DNA of 64,000 nucleotides from Verrucomicrobiaceae bacterium (GCA_016795465.1 JAEUHK010000030.1:186001-250000), one strand, 5' to 3'. Positions 35,354 through 45,784 are shown, counted from the stretch's first letter. Notes: generated by a model not told the origin, from the sequence alone. A program made the numbers and translations.

Positions 35354-36922
35354 ATGAGCCACTGGGATCGCTTTCAGAAGTACTTCGTCCGTTACCCGCA
35401 CATCGGTTTTTCCATCGACATCAGCCGCATGGGCTTTGAGGACAGCCTGTTCACGAAAATGGCCGGCAAGATCGATCATGCCTTCAAGGCCATGAAGGAG
35501 CTTGAGGCCGGTGCCATCGCCAATCCGGACGAAAACCGCATGGTGGGCCATTACTGGCTGCGTGACTCGAAACTGGCTCCGGATGCCACGATCCAAAAGG
35601 AGATCGATGAGACACTCGAAGCCACGCTGAAGTTTGCGGCGGACGTTCATGCCGGCTCGATCAAGGCGGCGAACGGCCAGAAATTCACCCGCGTGCTGGT
35701 GGTGGGCATCGGCGGTTCCGCACTGGGGCCGCAGCTCGTGGCGCACGCCATCACACCGGCGAATCCGCCCATGGCGATCTCGTTTTTCGACAACACCGAC
35801 CCCGATGGCATGGACCGCGTGCTGGCGGAGATCGGTGACGGGCTCGCCACGACGCTGACGCTGGTGATTTCGAAATCCGGAGGCACCAAAGAAACTCGCA
35901 ATGGCATGCTCGAAGCCGAGGCGGCTTATAAAAAGGCGGGCCTGGACTTCGCGAAGCACGCCGTGGCCGTAACCGGTCTCGACAGCGAACTGGACAAGCA
36001 CGCGGTGAAGCAGGGCTGGCTGGCCCGTTTCCCCATGTGGGACTGGGTGGGCGGCCGCACGAGCGTGATGAGTGCCGTGGGCACCATCGCCGCCGCTTTG
36101 CAGGGCGTGGATGTGCGTCAGTTCCTGGCCGGAGCCGCGGCAATGGATGCGGAGACGCGTGCCCGTCCGGCTCGTGAGAATGCGGCAATGCTGCTCGCAC
36201 TCATGTGGTATCACGCCGGTGGTGGCAAAGGCCTGAAGGACATGGTCGTGCTGCCTTACAAGGACCGTCTGGTGCTCTTCTCGAAGTATCTCCAGCAGCT
36301 CGTCATGGAGAGCCTGGGCAAGGAGCATGATCTGAGCGGTGCTGTGGTGAATCAAGGTGTGGCCGTGTATGGCAACAAAGGCTCCACCGACCAGCACGCC
36401 TATGTGCAGCAGCTTCGCGATGGCGTGAACAACTTCTTCGCCACCTTCATCGAGGTGCGCAAAGCACGTGATGCGGCCCCGCTCGAGGTCGAGCCCGGCT
36501 TCAACAGCGGTGACTACTTGCAGGGATTCCTGCGTGGCACGCGGAAGGCATTGTCCGACAAGAGCCGTGAGAACATCACGCTGAGCATCGAGGAGGTCAG
36601 CGCGTTCACGCTTGGCCTGCTCGTTGGTCTTTTCGAGCGGGCGGTGGGCTTTTACGCCAGCCTCGTGAACATCAACGCCTACCACCAGCCCGGCGTGGAG
36701 GCAGGCAAGAAGGCCGCGACGGATTTCCTGAAGCAATTGACCCAAGTGAAGACGGCTCTGATCACCTCGAAGGAGCCGCTCACTGCTGCCGAAGTGGCCG
36801 CAAGCCTCAGCATTGATGCCGAGGACGCCTTCCATATGCTCACTCATCTCTCCGCCAATGGCGCGGCCAAGGTGGTGGAACAGGGAGTGACACCGGCGGG
36901 TGACCGTTTCAGCGTCTCCTGA
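35354..36922 (+). CDS. pgi: Glucose-6-phosphate isomerase with C-terminal extension
   Basis: ATG 35354 gives 522 residues. Phosphoglucose isomerase motifs are clear: [13 protein letters not shown] (phosphate binding), [15 protein letters not shown], then [10 protein letters not shown] and [26 protein letters not shown] with the catalytic histidine. The enzyme interconverts glucose 6-phosphate and fructose 6-phosphate in glycolysis. After the normal end a roughly 50-residue segment follows ([32 protein letters not shown]), which looks like a winged-helix unit. The start context lacks a clear ribosome-binding site and carries CTCCA repeats. Confidence 0.95.
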   Translation: MSHWDRFQKYFVRYPHIGFSIDISRMGFEDSLFTKMAGKIDHAFKAMKELEAGAIANPDENRMVGHYWLRDSKLAPDATIQKEIDETLEATLKFAADVHAGSIKAANGQKFTRVLVVGIGGSALGPQLVAHAITPANPPMAISFFDNTDPDGMDRVLAEIGDGLATTLTLVISKSGGTKETRNGMLEAEAAYKKAGLDFAKHAVAVTGLDSELDKHAVKQGWLARFPMWDWVGGRTSVMSAVGTIAAALQGVDVRQFLAGAAAMDAETRARPARENAAMLLALMWYHAGGGKGLKDMVVLPYKDRLVLFSKYLQQLVMESLGKEHDLSGAVVNQGVAVYGNKGSTDQHAYVQQLRDGVNNFFATFIEVRKARDAAPLEVEPGFNSGDYLQGFLRGTRKALSDKSRENITLSIEEVSAFTLGLLVGLFERAVGFYASLVNINAYHQPGVEAGKKAATDFLKQLTQVKTALITSKEPLTAAEVAASLSIDAEDAFHMLTHLSANGAAKVVEQGVTPAGDRFSVS

Positions 36923-36996
36923 CAAATCCCCGATTGCGCGGGTGCGGCTGCCGTTTTAAGCATGACCCGCTGCACTCGCGCCCCATCCGCCGACCA

Positions 36997-37356
36997 ATGG
37001 ACACCAGCAAATTTCCCATCGAATACCAGATCGCCTGCATCGTGCTGACGGCGCTTTTCTTGTGGTCGTTCAGCGTGGCGAGGGAGCCCCGCGGCTGGCG
37101 CAGGCTCTTTCAGAGCATGTTCTCGAAGTCGGACAATTTTTCGGTGAACAAGAACAAAGTCATCGACGAGTCTTTGAAGCGTTACGGCATCCTCATTGCC
37201 ATGACGATCCTCGTGGCGGACGTGACCTGCTTTGTGCTGATGGTGACCTACCCTCTTCGCATGAAGCAAATCTCCAAGGAAGACCGCGAGCGTCAGGGCG
37301 AGATCATGCGCATTCAGGGGAACAATCCCGAAGTGTCACGCACGAAGGCCTTCTGA
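36997..37356 (+). CDS. Small two-helix membrane protein, unknown function
   Basis: ATG 36997 gives 119 residues with two transmembrane helices, IACIVLTALFLWSFSVA (about 13-29) and YGILIAMTILVADVTCFVLMVTY (about 66-88), joined by a basic loop and followed by a charged tail. No family is recognised. It lies between pgi and the pseudokinase gene on the same strand (74 and 54 bp spacers) and may share their transcript. Confidence 0.65.
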   Translation: MDTSKFPIEYQIACIVLTALFLWSFSVAREPRGWRRLFQSMFSKSDNFSVNKNKVIDESLKRYGILIAMTILVADVTCFVLMVTYPLRMKQISKEDRERQGEIMRIQGNNPEVSRTKAF

Positions 37357-37410
37357 GCTCCGCGGCCATGCCGCTTGCGGCCTTGAGCACCTGCGCCAAA
37401 GTACCCGGTC

Positions 37411-39510
37411 ATGCCCTCCCGGTTCAAGGTGCTCAAAAACCTCAGTGAAAACACCACCAGCCTTCTCAAGCTGGTGCGGGACAGTCATTTGAAGAGCGAT
37501 TTCATTCTGCGCCGTTTCAAAACAACGGCACCGGGGGAGATCGATGGCTTGCGCAGCCTCTTTGCGCAGCTCGCCTTGCTCGACAGCCCGCGACTGGATC
37601 GCATCATCGAGGCCGCAGAGGACGAAAAGGGCTTTTATGTGCTCACACCCGCGCCGCTGGAAGGGATCACGCTGCCGGAGATGCTCGCAAGAGGCCCCCT
37701 GTCGGCTGAGGAGTTCGAAACGCTCGCCAACCAGCTTCTCGATGCCTTGGAACTCGTTCACGACCAGGCGATCGTTCACGGCACGATCACGCCCGAGTGC
37801 GTGCGCATCGCTGGCACCAAGCCCTCCGAATGGCAGGTGAGGCTGGGAGGCTTCGGTGTGGGTTTTGCCGCCGCAGGGCCGGAGGAAGAGCATCAAGTGG
37901 CCGCCTACCGCTGCGCCGCACCGGAGCAGTGGCAGAAGTCGCCAGCACGCCGTCGCTCAGATGTGTACTCGCTCGGCTGCGTGCTTTACGAGGCCTTGGC
38001 AGCTCGTCCGGCCTTTCAATCACGCACGTTGAAGGAACTGCGCACAAAGCACCTCGGCCACGATTTGCCGGATCTGGCCAAACTGGCCCCGCATGTGCCT
38101 GCGTGGATGAGTTCATGGGTCATGAGCCTCATCGTCACCGATGCCGAGGCACGCCCGCGAAAGGCTGCGGTGGCGCGCGAGAGCTTTTTGCAACGCGAAG
38201 CCCAGCCGGCACCCGCTCCCGCACCGGTGCTTGTCACGCCCGCGGCAGCGCCGGTGCCTGCCACGAATCCTCCCGGCTACTCCGCCCCCATTCTGCTGCC
38301 GATGACGCAACCCGCACGCCATGCCACGGCGAGCACGATTCCCATCGCCGTCGGTCCGCAGGTCGGGCCTGCGCCGCAGCCACGCCGTCAGCCGCAGCCC
38401 GCTGCTGCACCGAAGGCGGCACCGCGGCAGTTTTCGCAGCAACCGGGCGGGCGACCGCTTTGGCAAAGGCCTCCCGTGATCGCAGGTGCCGTGATCGTCA
38501 TTCTGGGGCTGCTCTGGCTTTTATTCGGACGCTCGTCCGGCTCCGGGGCTGGCGTTCTACCTGCCTTCGATGCACCCGCCACGAATGCGGCAATGATAAA
38601 TCTGCGCGAGCTCGGCCAATGGAAGCAGCGGCAATACCTGACCGGTGAATCCGTGCCCGCCCCTGCCCTTCCCACGGGCCTGCCGAAACCTTTCGCCGCG
38701 GACAAGCTGGTCGTTTTTCATCACGCCGATGCTGGCGTGAACACGCATGCCTCCGGCGACGCGGACAAACCGGCTCGTGAAGGCGATGCGGTGGCTTTTT
38801 GGAATGATTACGGCCCGATTCATGGCAACAACGCCCAAGCCCTCACGCCTTGGACGCCGGGCCACAACCGCGTGAAGCTCGTCACGCTGAAACCGGATGC
38901 CGCTCGCTTCCCGCTGAGCGGCCCGCGACGCTTCGTCGTCTTCGGAGCCAGTGACACGCCGGTCTCGACGCTCGGCACCATCGGCATGGGTGGAGACACG
39001 GGCAGTCCTTTCACCGATCCGACGACCAGCGGCTTCACGATGGCGATCGTGTTTTACCTCGATGCCACTCACAAGGCCCCCGACAGCCTCGTGGCGCACA
39101 TCAACTTTTCCGGTTCGACGGTCACGATTCGTGCCCCCGAAGACCATCAGGCGTGGTTCTTTGCTGGTGAGAAACCCGGGGCACGCATCGAGCCGGACGC
39201 GGCTGCCAAATTCGACTTCACCAAGCCTGTCATTGGTCTGCTCGCGTGGAAACGCGATGGCACGATCTCCACCGTGTTTCACAACAGCCTCGGTCAACGC
39301 TCCGCCTCCTCCGAGCATTCGCCAGCACCGGCGAAGCGGCTGCAAAATGTGTCCCTCGGCGGCGAGCCCTACTACATCTGGCGGGACAAAGGCCAGTCCG
39401 TGGCCCCTTTCCATGGCGGCATCGCCGAGGTGCGGCTCTACAACACCTTCTTTGACACGGCCGACCTCAAACAAATCGAGGACGAACTCGCGAAGCACTA
39501 CTTCCCGTAG
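37411..39510 (+). CDS. Predicted pseudokinase fused to an extracytoplasmic LamG-like domain
   Basis: This 699-residue protein has a Hanks-type kinase fold in residues 1-260, but the catalytic motifs are lost: HRD is HGT at 123-125, DFG is GGF at 146-148 and no glycine-rich loop is visible. Structural motifs remain: CAAPE near 168-172 and SDVYSLGC at 183-190. A proline/alanine-rich linker (265-355) leads to one transmembrane helix (356-373), then an outer part of about 320 residues whose end (AHINFSGSTVTIRAPEDH, GGIAEVRLYNTFFDTADLKQIEDELAKHY) is a LamG/concanavalin-like fold. It may sense an extracellular ligand without phosphorylating. The next gene starts 6 bp later. Confidence 0.8.
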   Translation: MPSRFKVLKNLSENTTSLLKLVRDSHLKSDFILRRFKTTAPGEIDGLRSLFAQLALLDSPRLDRIIEAAEDEKGFYVLTPAPLEGITLPEMLARGPLSAEEFETLANQLLDALELVHDQAIVHGTITPECVRIAGTKPSEWQVRLGGFGVGFAAAGPEEEHQVAAYRCAAPEQWQKSPARRRSDVYSLGCVLYEALAARPAFQSRTLKELRTKHLGHDLPDLAKLAPHVPAWMSSWVMSLIVTDAEARPRKAAVARESFLQREAQPAPAPAPVLVTPAAAPVPATNPPGYSAPILLPMTQPARHATASTIPIAVGPQVGPAPQPRRQPQPAAAPKAAPRQFSQQPGGRPLWQRPPVIAGAVIVILGLLWLLFGRSSGSGAGVLPAFDAPATNAAMINLRELGQWKQRQYLTGESVPAPALPTGLPKPFAADKLVVFHHADAGVNTHASGDADKPAREGDAVAFWNDYGPIHGNNAQALTPWTPGHNRVKLVTLKPDAARFPLSGPRRFVVFGASDTPVSTLGTIGMGGDTGSPFTDPTTSGFTMAIVFYLDATHKAPDSLVAHINFSGSTVTIRAPEDHQAWFFAGEKPGARIEPDAAAKFDFTKPVIGLLAWKRDGTISTVFHNSLGQRSASSEHSPAPAKRLQNVSLGGEPYYIWRDKGQSVAPFHGGIAEVRLYNTFFDTADLKQIEDELAKHYFP

Positions 39511-39516
39511 GCCTGC

Positions 39517-41079
39517 ATGAAGCGTCGAAGCCTGCTCCAATGCACGCCCGCCCTGCTCTTCGCAGGTTGTGAGGATCATCGCCGCATTCCGGGAAGCATC
39601 GTTGGCGGCTCGCACACTCGAGGGCACCGCCTTCGCGATGGCGGGCTTCCTTTGACCGGTCGCAAAGAGAAGGCGGAGGTCGTGATCGTCGGTGGTGGTG
39701 TGGCAGGGCTGGCCGCGGCACGCAGGCTGCGAAAGCTCGGCGTGGAGAAAATCGTCGTGCTGGAGTTGGAATCGTATGCCGGCGGCACCTCGTGTGCAGG
39801 GCAAAACAAGGTCAGCGCCTATCCGTGGGGTGCGCATTATGTGCCGCTGCCGGGCCGCGAGTGCACGGAGGTGCTGCGCTTCTTTGAAGAGACCGGCATC
39901 ATCACCAGTCACGATGCGGCTGGGCGGCCGATTTATGATGAACTGGCCCTCTGCCACGATCCGCACGAGCGACTCTTCATCCACGGCGAATGGATCGAAG
40001 GCCTGCATCCGCAGCAAGGCCTGCCTCAACGCGAAAAAGAGCGGTTCACGGCCTTTCAGGCCGAAATCGAGCGTTGGAGAGCAAAACGAGGTCGCGATGG
40101 CAAAATGGCCTTTGTGCTGCCTGTCGATGCTTCGAGCCGCGATCCCGATATTCTCGCCCTCGATGCCATCACGATGTCGAAATGGATGCAGGAGCATGGT
40201 TTCGACAGCGAGGCGCTGCGATGGCATGTCGAGTATGCCTGCCGCGATGACTTTGGTGGCCATCTCGATGAAATCTCCGCCTGGGCAGGCCTGCACTACT
40301 TCGCCAGCCGCACCGGCGAGGCCGCGAATGCCGAGCGAGAGACCGTGCTCACCTGGCCGCAAGGCAATGGCAAACTCGTCGAACTGCTCGCCGAGGGCCT
40401 CGATGACCTCCGCGTGAACGCGATGGCCTTCGGCGTCGAGGTCACGAACGGCAAACCACGCGTCAAAACCATCGCGGAGCATGGCGAGGCCTTCGAGATC
40501 GAGGCACGAGCCGTCTTGCTCTGCGTGCCGCGATTCATCGCGAGGCGTCTGCTCGATCCCGCGAAAGCCTCGCCTGACCTCGTTTACTCGCCGTGGGTGG
40601 TCACGAACCTCACGCTTGATGAATTGCCGCCCAGTCCCGGTGTTTTACCGGCTTGGGACAACGTCGTCTTCGGCTCCGACACGCTCGGCTATGTGAACGC
40701 CACGCATCAGAGCCTGGCCTCTGTGCCGCAAGCCACGGTCATCACGCATTACGAGGCTCTTTGCGGCCAGCCACCGGCGAAACTCCGCGAGTGGATGCTC
40801 ACGCAAACGCATGCGCAGTGGTGCTCGCGAGCCCTGGATGGACTCGCCGCACCGCATCCGGATCTGCGTGAGCATGTGATGCAGGCCGATGTGTGGCTCT
40901 GGGGCCATGGCATGATCCGCCCCACGCCCGGCTTCATTTGGGGCAAGACCCGCGAAGCCATGCAATGTCCCGCTCCGCCCGTATTTCATGCCCACTCCGA
41001 CATGAGCGGCATGGCCCTCTTCGAAGAAGCCTTCACCCGCGGCGAACGCGTGGCAGCAGACGTGAAGGCGTGGCTTTAG
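39517..41079 (+). CDS. FAD-dependent amine oxidase-type oxidoreductase, exported
   Basis: This 520-residue flavoprotein starts with MKRRSLLQCTPALLFAGCED, which reads as a Tat/lipoprotein signal with Cys18. The FAD-binding dinucleotide motif VVIVGGGVAGLAAARRL is at 54-70, continuing VVLELESYAGGTS. The C-terminal half contains typical NAD(P)-binding/amine-oxidase segments (GNGKLVELLAEGL and SDMSGMALFEEAFTRGERVA). It belongs to the monoamine oxidase/phytoene desaturase superfamily; the substrate is unknown. It lies 6 bp after the pseudokinase gene, probably co-transcribed, and its stop interlocks with that of the Uma2 gene. Confidence 0.82.
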   Translation: MKRRSLLQCTPALLFAGCEDHRRIPGSIVGGSHTRGHRLRDGGLPLTGRKEKAEVVIVGGGVAGLAAARRLRKLGVEKIVVLELESYAGGTSCAGQNKVSAYPWGAHYVPLPGRECTEVLRFFEETGIITSHDAAGRPIYDELALCHDPHERLFIHGEWIEGLHPQQGLPQREKERFTAFQAEIERWRAKRGRDGKMAFVLPVDASSRDPDILALDAITMSKWMQEHGFDSEALRWHVEYACRDDFGGHLDEISAWAGLHYFASRTGEAANAERETVLTWPQGNGKLVELLAEGLDDLRVNAMAFGVEVTNGKPRVKTIAEHGEAFEIEARAVLLCVPRFIARRLLDPAKASPDLVYSPWVVTNLTLDELPPSPGVLPAWDNVVFGSDTLGYVNATHQSLASVPQATVITHYEALCGQPPAKLREWMLTQTHAQWCSRALDGLAAPHPDLREHVMQADVWLWGHGMIRPTPGFIWGKTREAMQCPAPPVFHAHSDMSGMALFEEAFTRGERVAADVKAWL

Positions 41080-41714
41080 ACTTCCTCTTTGGGCGTGGCC
41101 GGATCGAGATCGGTCTTCTCGTAAAGCGACGAGAGTGGGAGCTCGATGTCGTAGTGCTTCAGCCGCAGGCAGGCATCGAATCCGTCAAAAGTGGTCAACT
41201 GCCACTGCTCGTCCGCTCCGAGTTCAAAGACCTCCACGCGGGCTTGGGCCGTTGAGATCAGCACAAACGTCTTCAGCGAAGGCATGTGCCGGTAGTTCCA
41301 AAACTTCTCGCCACGGTCGTAGGCCTCGGTGCCTTCGGAAAGCACTTCAAAGATGGCACCCGGATTCAGGAGCGTGATGCGTTTGTCCGAGTTGAACTTC
41401 GGCTGACCACACACAATCGACGCATCGGGGAAGGTGTTCAGCCCCGAGGCCTCCACCTTGACCTTCATGTCGCTGTCATACACGCGGCAGGGGCGTTTCG
41501 AGAGGGCTCCTTTTAGCGCATAGATCAAATTGCCCTTCACGAGGCTGTGCGTGTCTGTGCCGCCCGCCATCATCACGATCTGGCCATTGCGAAACTCCAG
41601 CTTCTCCACCGACTTCTCCAGAATAGCCTCATACTCCTCCTCGGTGACGCGAGGAGGCAGCTTGGGCAGGGAGTAGGCGTATTGCATGCCTGAATCACGT
41701 AGAGCAGCCGACAT
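41076..41714 (-). CDS. Uma2 family (DUF820) putative endonuclease-fold protein
   Basis: This 212-residue protein matches Uma2/DUF820: VTEEEYEAIL, KLEFRNGQIVMM, THSLVKGNLIYAL, FPDASIVCG, NPGAIFEVLSEGTEAYDRGEKFWNYRHMPSLKTFVLI. These segments carry the PD-(D/E)XK core residues. The biological role of the family is unsettled, though copies are abundant in cyanobacteria and PVC bacteria. It is convergent with the FAD oxidoreductase, sharing 4 bp of stop codons. Confidence 0.9.
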   Translation of the reverse strand: MSAALRDSGMQYAYSLPKLPPRVTEEEYEAILEKSVEKLEFRNGQIVMMAGGTDTHSLVKGNLIYALKGALSKRPCRVYDSDMKVKVEASGLNTFPDASIVCGQPKFNSDKRITLLNPGAIFEVLSEGTEAYDRGEKFWNYRHMPSLKTFVLISTAQARVEVFELGADEQWQLTTFDGFDACLRLKHYDIELPLSSLYEKTDLDPATPKEEV

Positions 41715-41743
41715 GACGAGAGATTAGCACAAGGCTGCCATGC

Positions 41744-42673
41744 TCAGGAAGCTCTTTTTGCTCCCAGCACCGTCTGAAAGCTGCCCCATAGCACCAGCAC
41801 GGCACCGAGGGACTGCATCGTGGAGAACGGCTCGGCGAAGAAGAAGATGCCGCCGAGTGTCGTGAGCACCGGCACGGTGTTTTGGAAGGCACCACCCGCG
41901 GCGACGGACAGGAAGCGAAAACCCTCGGTCATCGCCAATTGCCCAAACGTGGCGCACAAGGCCGCTGCACTGAGCAAACCGGCATCCGCCCAGCCGAGCG
42001 AGGTGAAGTTCATCGCGGCCACGGGAATGCCGATGAGCAGGGCGTAGAGGCATTGCGAGGCAAAGATCGTGGCGCTGGTCTCCGTGCGGGTGAGTTGTCG
42101 AATCACGACGACCACTGCGGCGGCCATCACGGCTCCACCGAGGGCGATGGCCTCGTGTTTGCCAAACACCACCAGCGAGCCGGGCGTCATACCGGTGAGC
42201 AGAGCAAGTCCGGCGATGGCCAGCGCGATGCCGAGCACCTTCACGACGCCCAGTTTTTCATGCAAAACGAAGGCCGCCATGATCGCGGCAAAGACGCACC
42301 AGGTGTTCCCGATGAGTGTGGCCTTCCCGGCACCGAGCGGGCCGATGGTCAGGTAGTAGGCGATCGTCCCAAACGCTCCCAGCACGCCACGGGAGGCCAG
42401 CAACCAGCTCTGAAAGCTGCGCTTCAACCGCAGCGTGCCCTTCGGCGCAAAGACGATCCAGGTGAAGACGAGCCCGATGCAGGCACGAAACACCAGCGCC
42501 AGCCATGGATCGGCATGACGCACGGAGGCGAGCACCTTCAAGAGGAGGGCATTCCCGGTGAAGCAGACGAGGGACACGGTCATCCAGATCGCGCCGAGAC
42601 GCGGCTGGTGGAGGAGGGCGGGTTTGGAGGCGCTCATGGTGGCAGCGGTTTGAGGGCTGCCTTCGGGCGTCAT
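41744..42673 (-). CDS. DMT superfamily transporter (EamA)
   Basis: This 309-residue integral membrane protein has ten hydrophobic helices in two EamA repeats; typical segments are LALVFRACIGLVFTWIVF, GPLGAGKATLIGNTWCVFAAIMAAFVLHEKLG and, in the second half, PVLTTLGGIFFFAEPFSTMQSLGAVLVLWG. Such proteins export or exchange small metabolites; the substrate cannot be read from sequence. Translation may instead begin at the ATG 12 codons downstream (42637); neither start has a visible ribosome-binding site. The 328 bp between 42673 and the pyrophosphatase start hold no gene and no clear regulatory element. Confidence 0.88.
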   Translation of the reverse strand: MTPEGSPQTAATMSASKPALLHQPRLGAIWMTVSLVCFTGNALLLKVLASVRHADPWLALVFRACIGLVFTWIVFAPKGTLRLKRSFQSWLLASRGVLGAFGTIAYYLTIGPLGAGKATLIGNTWCVFAAIMAAFVLHEKLGVVKVLGIALAIAGLALLTGMTPGSLVVFGKHEAIALGGAVMAAAVVVVIRQLTRTETSATIFASQCLYALLIGIPVAAMNFTSLGWADAGLLSAAALCATFGQLAMTEGFRFLSVAAGGAFQNTVPVLTTLGGIFFFAEPFSTMQSLGAVLVLWGSFQTVLGAKRAS

Positions 42674-43001
42674 GTCTGATCGGATCGCGGGGGGATGATG
42701 GCGTCAGCGGAGGTTCCTCAAACCAGTGGATTAGGCATGCCAAATGGCACGCACAGCCTTTACGGCGGTGATTGCAGCGATTCGGCCGGCAGGTTTGAGG
42801 TTCATCAGACGGCGCGGAGAGTGCCGCCAGCCGGGCTGAAAGCAAACGGCTTTTCCTCGCTCATCTGCAAACATTCCGGTGGTTCCCCGTATGTTTGCGG
42901 CCCCGGACGCAGCAAAAGCCTTGCCTAGAAATTGGCACCCGCTAAACTTCGCGGCTTTACCCGCCCCGGGCACCCAACCACCGACACCTCGCACCCTGAC
43001 A

Positions 43002-45062
43002 ATGCCTCTTGCCTTCCTGCTCCAAAATGGACTCACCATCTCCATCGCCCTCGCCGCGGTGGGACTCGTCGTGGCTCTGATCCTTATCCGTCAGATTCTG
43101 GCCTCCTCGCCGGGCAATGCGAAAATGCAGGAGATTGGCGGTGCTGTTCAGGCCGGTGCCAAAGCCTACCTGAACCGCCAGATCATGGCCATCGTGCCCA
43201 TCGCCCTCGTCATCCTCGCGGCCATCTGGTATCTGCGTGATGCGGCCACGGCAGTCGGCTTCATTGTCGGCGCTGTCTGCTCCCTCGCCGCGGGTTACAT
43301 CGGCATGATGATCGCCGTGCGTGCGAACGTCCGCACCGCCCAGGCGGCTTCCACCAGCAGCCACGGCGCTCTCAAAGTGGCCTTCAATGGCGGCGCGGTC
43401 ACCGGTTTGCTCGTGGTGGCGCTCGGCCTGCTCTCCGTCGGTGTCTTCTACATGGTCGTCAAAGGCATGCACCCGGAAGGCAAGCACGCCATCGACTCGC
43501 TGATCGGCCTCGCGCTTGGCAGCTCGCTCATCTCCGTCTTTGCCCGTCTCGGCGGCGGCATCTACACGAAGGCCGCGGACGTCGGCGCTGACCTCGTCGG
43601 CAAGATCGAGCAGAACCTCAACGAAGACGATCCCCGCAACCCCGCCACCATCGCCGACAACGTGGGCGACAACGTGGGCGACTGCGCTGGCATGGCCGCG
43701 GACGTGTTTGAGACCTACGCGGTGTCCTTGATCGGCGGCGTGCTCGTCGGTGCCCTCACCGCTGGTGCGGAATCCGCCAACGCGGCGGTCATTTATCCCT
43801 TCGTGCTCTGCGGCCTCTCGATCATCTCCTCCATCATCGGCATCGGCTGGGTGAATTTCGTGAAGCAGACCCCGACGACCGCCCTCGTCTGCGGCGTGGC
43901 CGTTTCCGGTATCATCAGTGCAGGTCTGTTCTGGTGGGCAACGCAGGCCATCTTCGGTGCCAGCCTGATGCTCAACGGCGTCAGCGTGGCCAGCAGCGCC
44001 CTCTTCCAATGCGCCCTCGTCGGCCTCGTCATGACGCTGCTCGTCGTCTGGATCACCAATTACTACACCAGCACGCACCACAAGCCGGTGCGCGATATCG
44101 CCAAGGCCTCCGAGACCGGCCACGCCACGAACATCATCGCCGGCATCAGCATCGGCCATCACGCCACCCTGCTCCCCGTGCTCGCCATCGCCGCCTCCAT
44201 CTGGTGCTGCTTTGACCTCGCCGGCCTCTACGGCATCGCCATCGCCGTCGTCTCCATGCTCTCGCTCTCCGGCATCATCATCTCCCTCGATGCCTTTGGC
44301 CCCATCACCGACAACGCGGGCGGCATCGCCGTCATGAGCGGCCTGCCGGAGGAAGTGCGCACGATCACTGATGAGCTCGACGCCGTGGGCAACACCATGA
44401 AGGCCGTCACCAAAGGCTACGCCATCGCCAGCGCCGGCCTCGCCGCCATGGTGCTCTTCGGCAGCTATGTGAAGGACCTCGAGGCCTTCGTCGGCCACAC
44501 GGTGACCTTTGACCTCATGAACCATGAAGTCGTCATCGGCATGTTCATCGGCGGCCTGCTGCCCTTCATCTTCACCGCCTACTGCATGAGCGCCGTCGGC
44601 AGCGCCGCTGGAGCCGTCGTGCTCGAAGTGCGCCGCCAGATCGCCGCCAAGCCCGGCATCCTCAACGGCACTGACATCCCCGATTACGCCCAGTGCGTCG
44701 GCATCGTGACCAGCGCCGCCTTGAAGCAGATGATCCTTCCGGCCCTCCTGCCGCTCATCTTCGTCATCGGCATGGCCTTCGTCGGCATGCAGGCGCTCGG
44801 CGGCGTGCTCATCGGCACCATCGTCACCGGTCTCTTCGTCGGCATCGCCATGACCAGCGCCGGTGGTGCCTGGGATAACGCGAAGAAATACATCGAAGAA
44901 GGCAACCACGGCGGCAAAGGCAGCTTCGCCCATCAGGCCGCGGTGACCGGCGATACCGTCGGCGATCCTTACAAGGATACCGCCGGCCCGGCCGTGAACC
45001 CGATGATCAAGGTGGTGAACATCCTCGCCATCCTCATCATCCCCATCATCTTCAAGAAGTAA
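43002..45062 (+). CDS. hppA: Membrane-bound proton-pumping pyrophosphatase, K+-independent type
   Basis: ATG 43002 gives 686 residues with about 15-16 transmembrane helices. The pyrophosphate site motifs are present: [37 protein letters not shown] and, at the end, [30 protein letters not shown]. Lys467 in [10 protein letters not shown] is at the position that distinguishes potassium-independent (Lys) from potassium-dependent (Ala) pumps, so a proton pump not needing potassium is predicted. It uses pyrophosphate to build a proton gradient across the inner membrane. A terminator follows at once. Confidence 0.95.
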   Translation: MPLAFLLQNGLTISIALAAVGLVVALILIRQILASSPGNAKMQEIGGAVQAGAKAYLNRQIMAIVPIALVILAAIWYLRDAATAVGFIVGAVCSLAAGYIGMMIAVRANVRTAQAASTSSHGALKVAFNGGAVTGLLVVALGLLSVGVFYMVVKGMHPEGKHAIDSLIGLALGSSLISVFARLGGGIYTKAADVGADLVGKIEQNLNEDDPRNPATIADNVGDNVGDCAGMAADVFETYAVSLIGGVLVGALTAGAESANAAVIYPFVLCGLSIISSIIGIGWVNFVKQTPTTALVCGVAVSGIISAGLFWWATQAIFGASLMLNGVSVASSALFQCALVGLVMTLLVVWITNYYTSTHHKPVRDIAKASETGHATNIIAGISIGHHATLLPVLAIAASIWCCFDLAGLYGIAIAVVSMLSLSGIIISLDAFGPITDNAGGIAVMSGLPEEVRTITDELDAVGNTMKAVTKGYAIASAGLAAMVLFGSYVKDLEAFVGHTVTFDLMNHEVVIGMFIGGLLPFIFTAYCMSAVGSAAGAVVLEVRRQIAAKPGILNGTDIPDYAQCVGIVTSAALKQMILPALLPLIFVIGMAFVGMQALGGVLIGTIVTGLFVGIAMTSAGGAWDNAKKYIEEGNHGGKGSFAHQAAVTGDTVGDPYKDTAGPAVNPMIKVVNILAILIIPIIFKK

Positions 45063-45080
45063 GCCTCAAAGGCCCTTTCC

Positions 45081-45115
45081 AAGCGGCGGGAGCGATCCCG
45101 CCGCTTTCTTTTTGC
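45081..45115 (+). terminator. Terminator after hppA
   Basis: An 11-bp perfect stem (45081-45091 with 45096-45106, loop GCGA) is followed by TCTTTTTG, 18 bp after the hppA stop. Strong intrinsic terminator. Confidence 0.95.
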
Positions 45116-45184
45116 CCACGAATCATGATTCGGGATGCGCCGAAGGCCTTCGATGCTCTTTTGCGGTCTTCCCGCCCTTTTTCC

Positions 45185-45778
45185 ATGTCTCTCCCAATTC
45201 CCGATTATCCCTTCAAAGCCTTCATTTTCGACTGCGACGGCACTTTGGTCGATTCGATGCCGCTGCATTACATCGCTTGGTGTGAGGCGCTGAAGGCTCA
45301 TGGAGCCGAATTTGAGTTCACGGAGGAGTTTTTCTACGGGCACGCTGGTGTGAAGGAGCAGGACGTGGTGCGCATCCTCAACGACCTGCATGGCACGAAG
45401 ATCGACCCGGTGGCCGTCGATGAGACCAAAGCCGTGCTTTTCCATCGTCGCATCCCGGAAGTGCAGCCCGTGCGGCCTGTGGCGGAATTTGCGCGTTCCG
45501 TGGCCGGGCGTTTTCCCATCGCGGTGGCCTCCGGCAGCGCGGAAGACACCGTGCGGGGCTGTTTAAAGGCCACGGGGCTGCTCGACCTGTTTGAGATCAT
45601 CATCACGCCCAAGGATGTGCGGCATGGCAAACCGGCTCCGGACATGTTTTTGCTCGCAGCCGAACGCATGGGCATCGCTCCGGTTGATTGCCTTGTGCTC
45701 GAAGACGGCAACAGCGGCCTCAAAGCCGCGGAAGCCGCAGGCATGCAGGCCGTGTTTGTGCCGCGCACCTTGCGATAA
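45185..45778 (+). CDS. HAD hydrolase, beta-phosphoglucomutase/YqaB-like
   Basis: ATG 45185 gives 197 residues. HAD motif I is FIFDCDGTLVDSMPLHY, motif II IAVASGSAED, motif III KDVRHGKPAPDMF and motif IV CLVLEDGNSGLKAA. The four-helix cap of subclass I lies between motifs I and II. It resembles the beta-phosphoglucomutase/fructose-1-phosphatase group and acts on a sugar phosphate in the cytoplasm. A hairpin follows at 45785. Confidence 0.9.
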   Translation: MSLPIPDYPFKAFIFDCDGTLVDSMPLHYIAWCEALKAHGAEFEFTEEFFYGHAGVKEQDVVRILNDLHGTKIDPVAVDETKAVLFHRRIPEVQPVRPVAEFARSVAGRFPIAVASGSAEDTVRGCLKATGLLDLFEIIITPKDVRHGKPAPDMFLLAAERMGIAPVDCLVLEDGNSGLKAAEAAGMQAVFVPRTLR

Positions 45779-45784
45779 AACAAA

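Noticed and set aside
38557..40482. 641-codon open frame opposite the pseudokinase and FAD oxidoreductase genes
   Set aside because: It crosses the boundary of two well-supported genes and shows no domain or signal.
42929..42945. Possible sigma-54 promoter before hppA (TTGGCACCCGC)
   Set aside because: The -24 half looks right, but the -12 GC is missing at the needed spacing and no enhancer-binding protein gene is nearby.
42957..44933. 658-codon open frame on the minus strand opposite the pyrophosphatase gene
   Set aside because: It is antisense to hppA, rich in Asp, Gly and His as expected from GC-rich third positions of the real gene, and has no recognisable domain.
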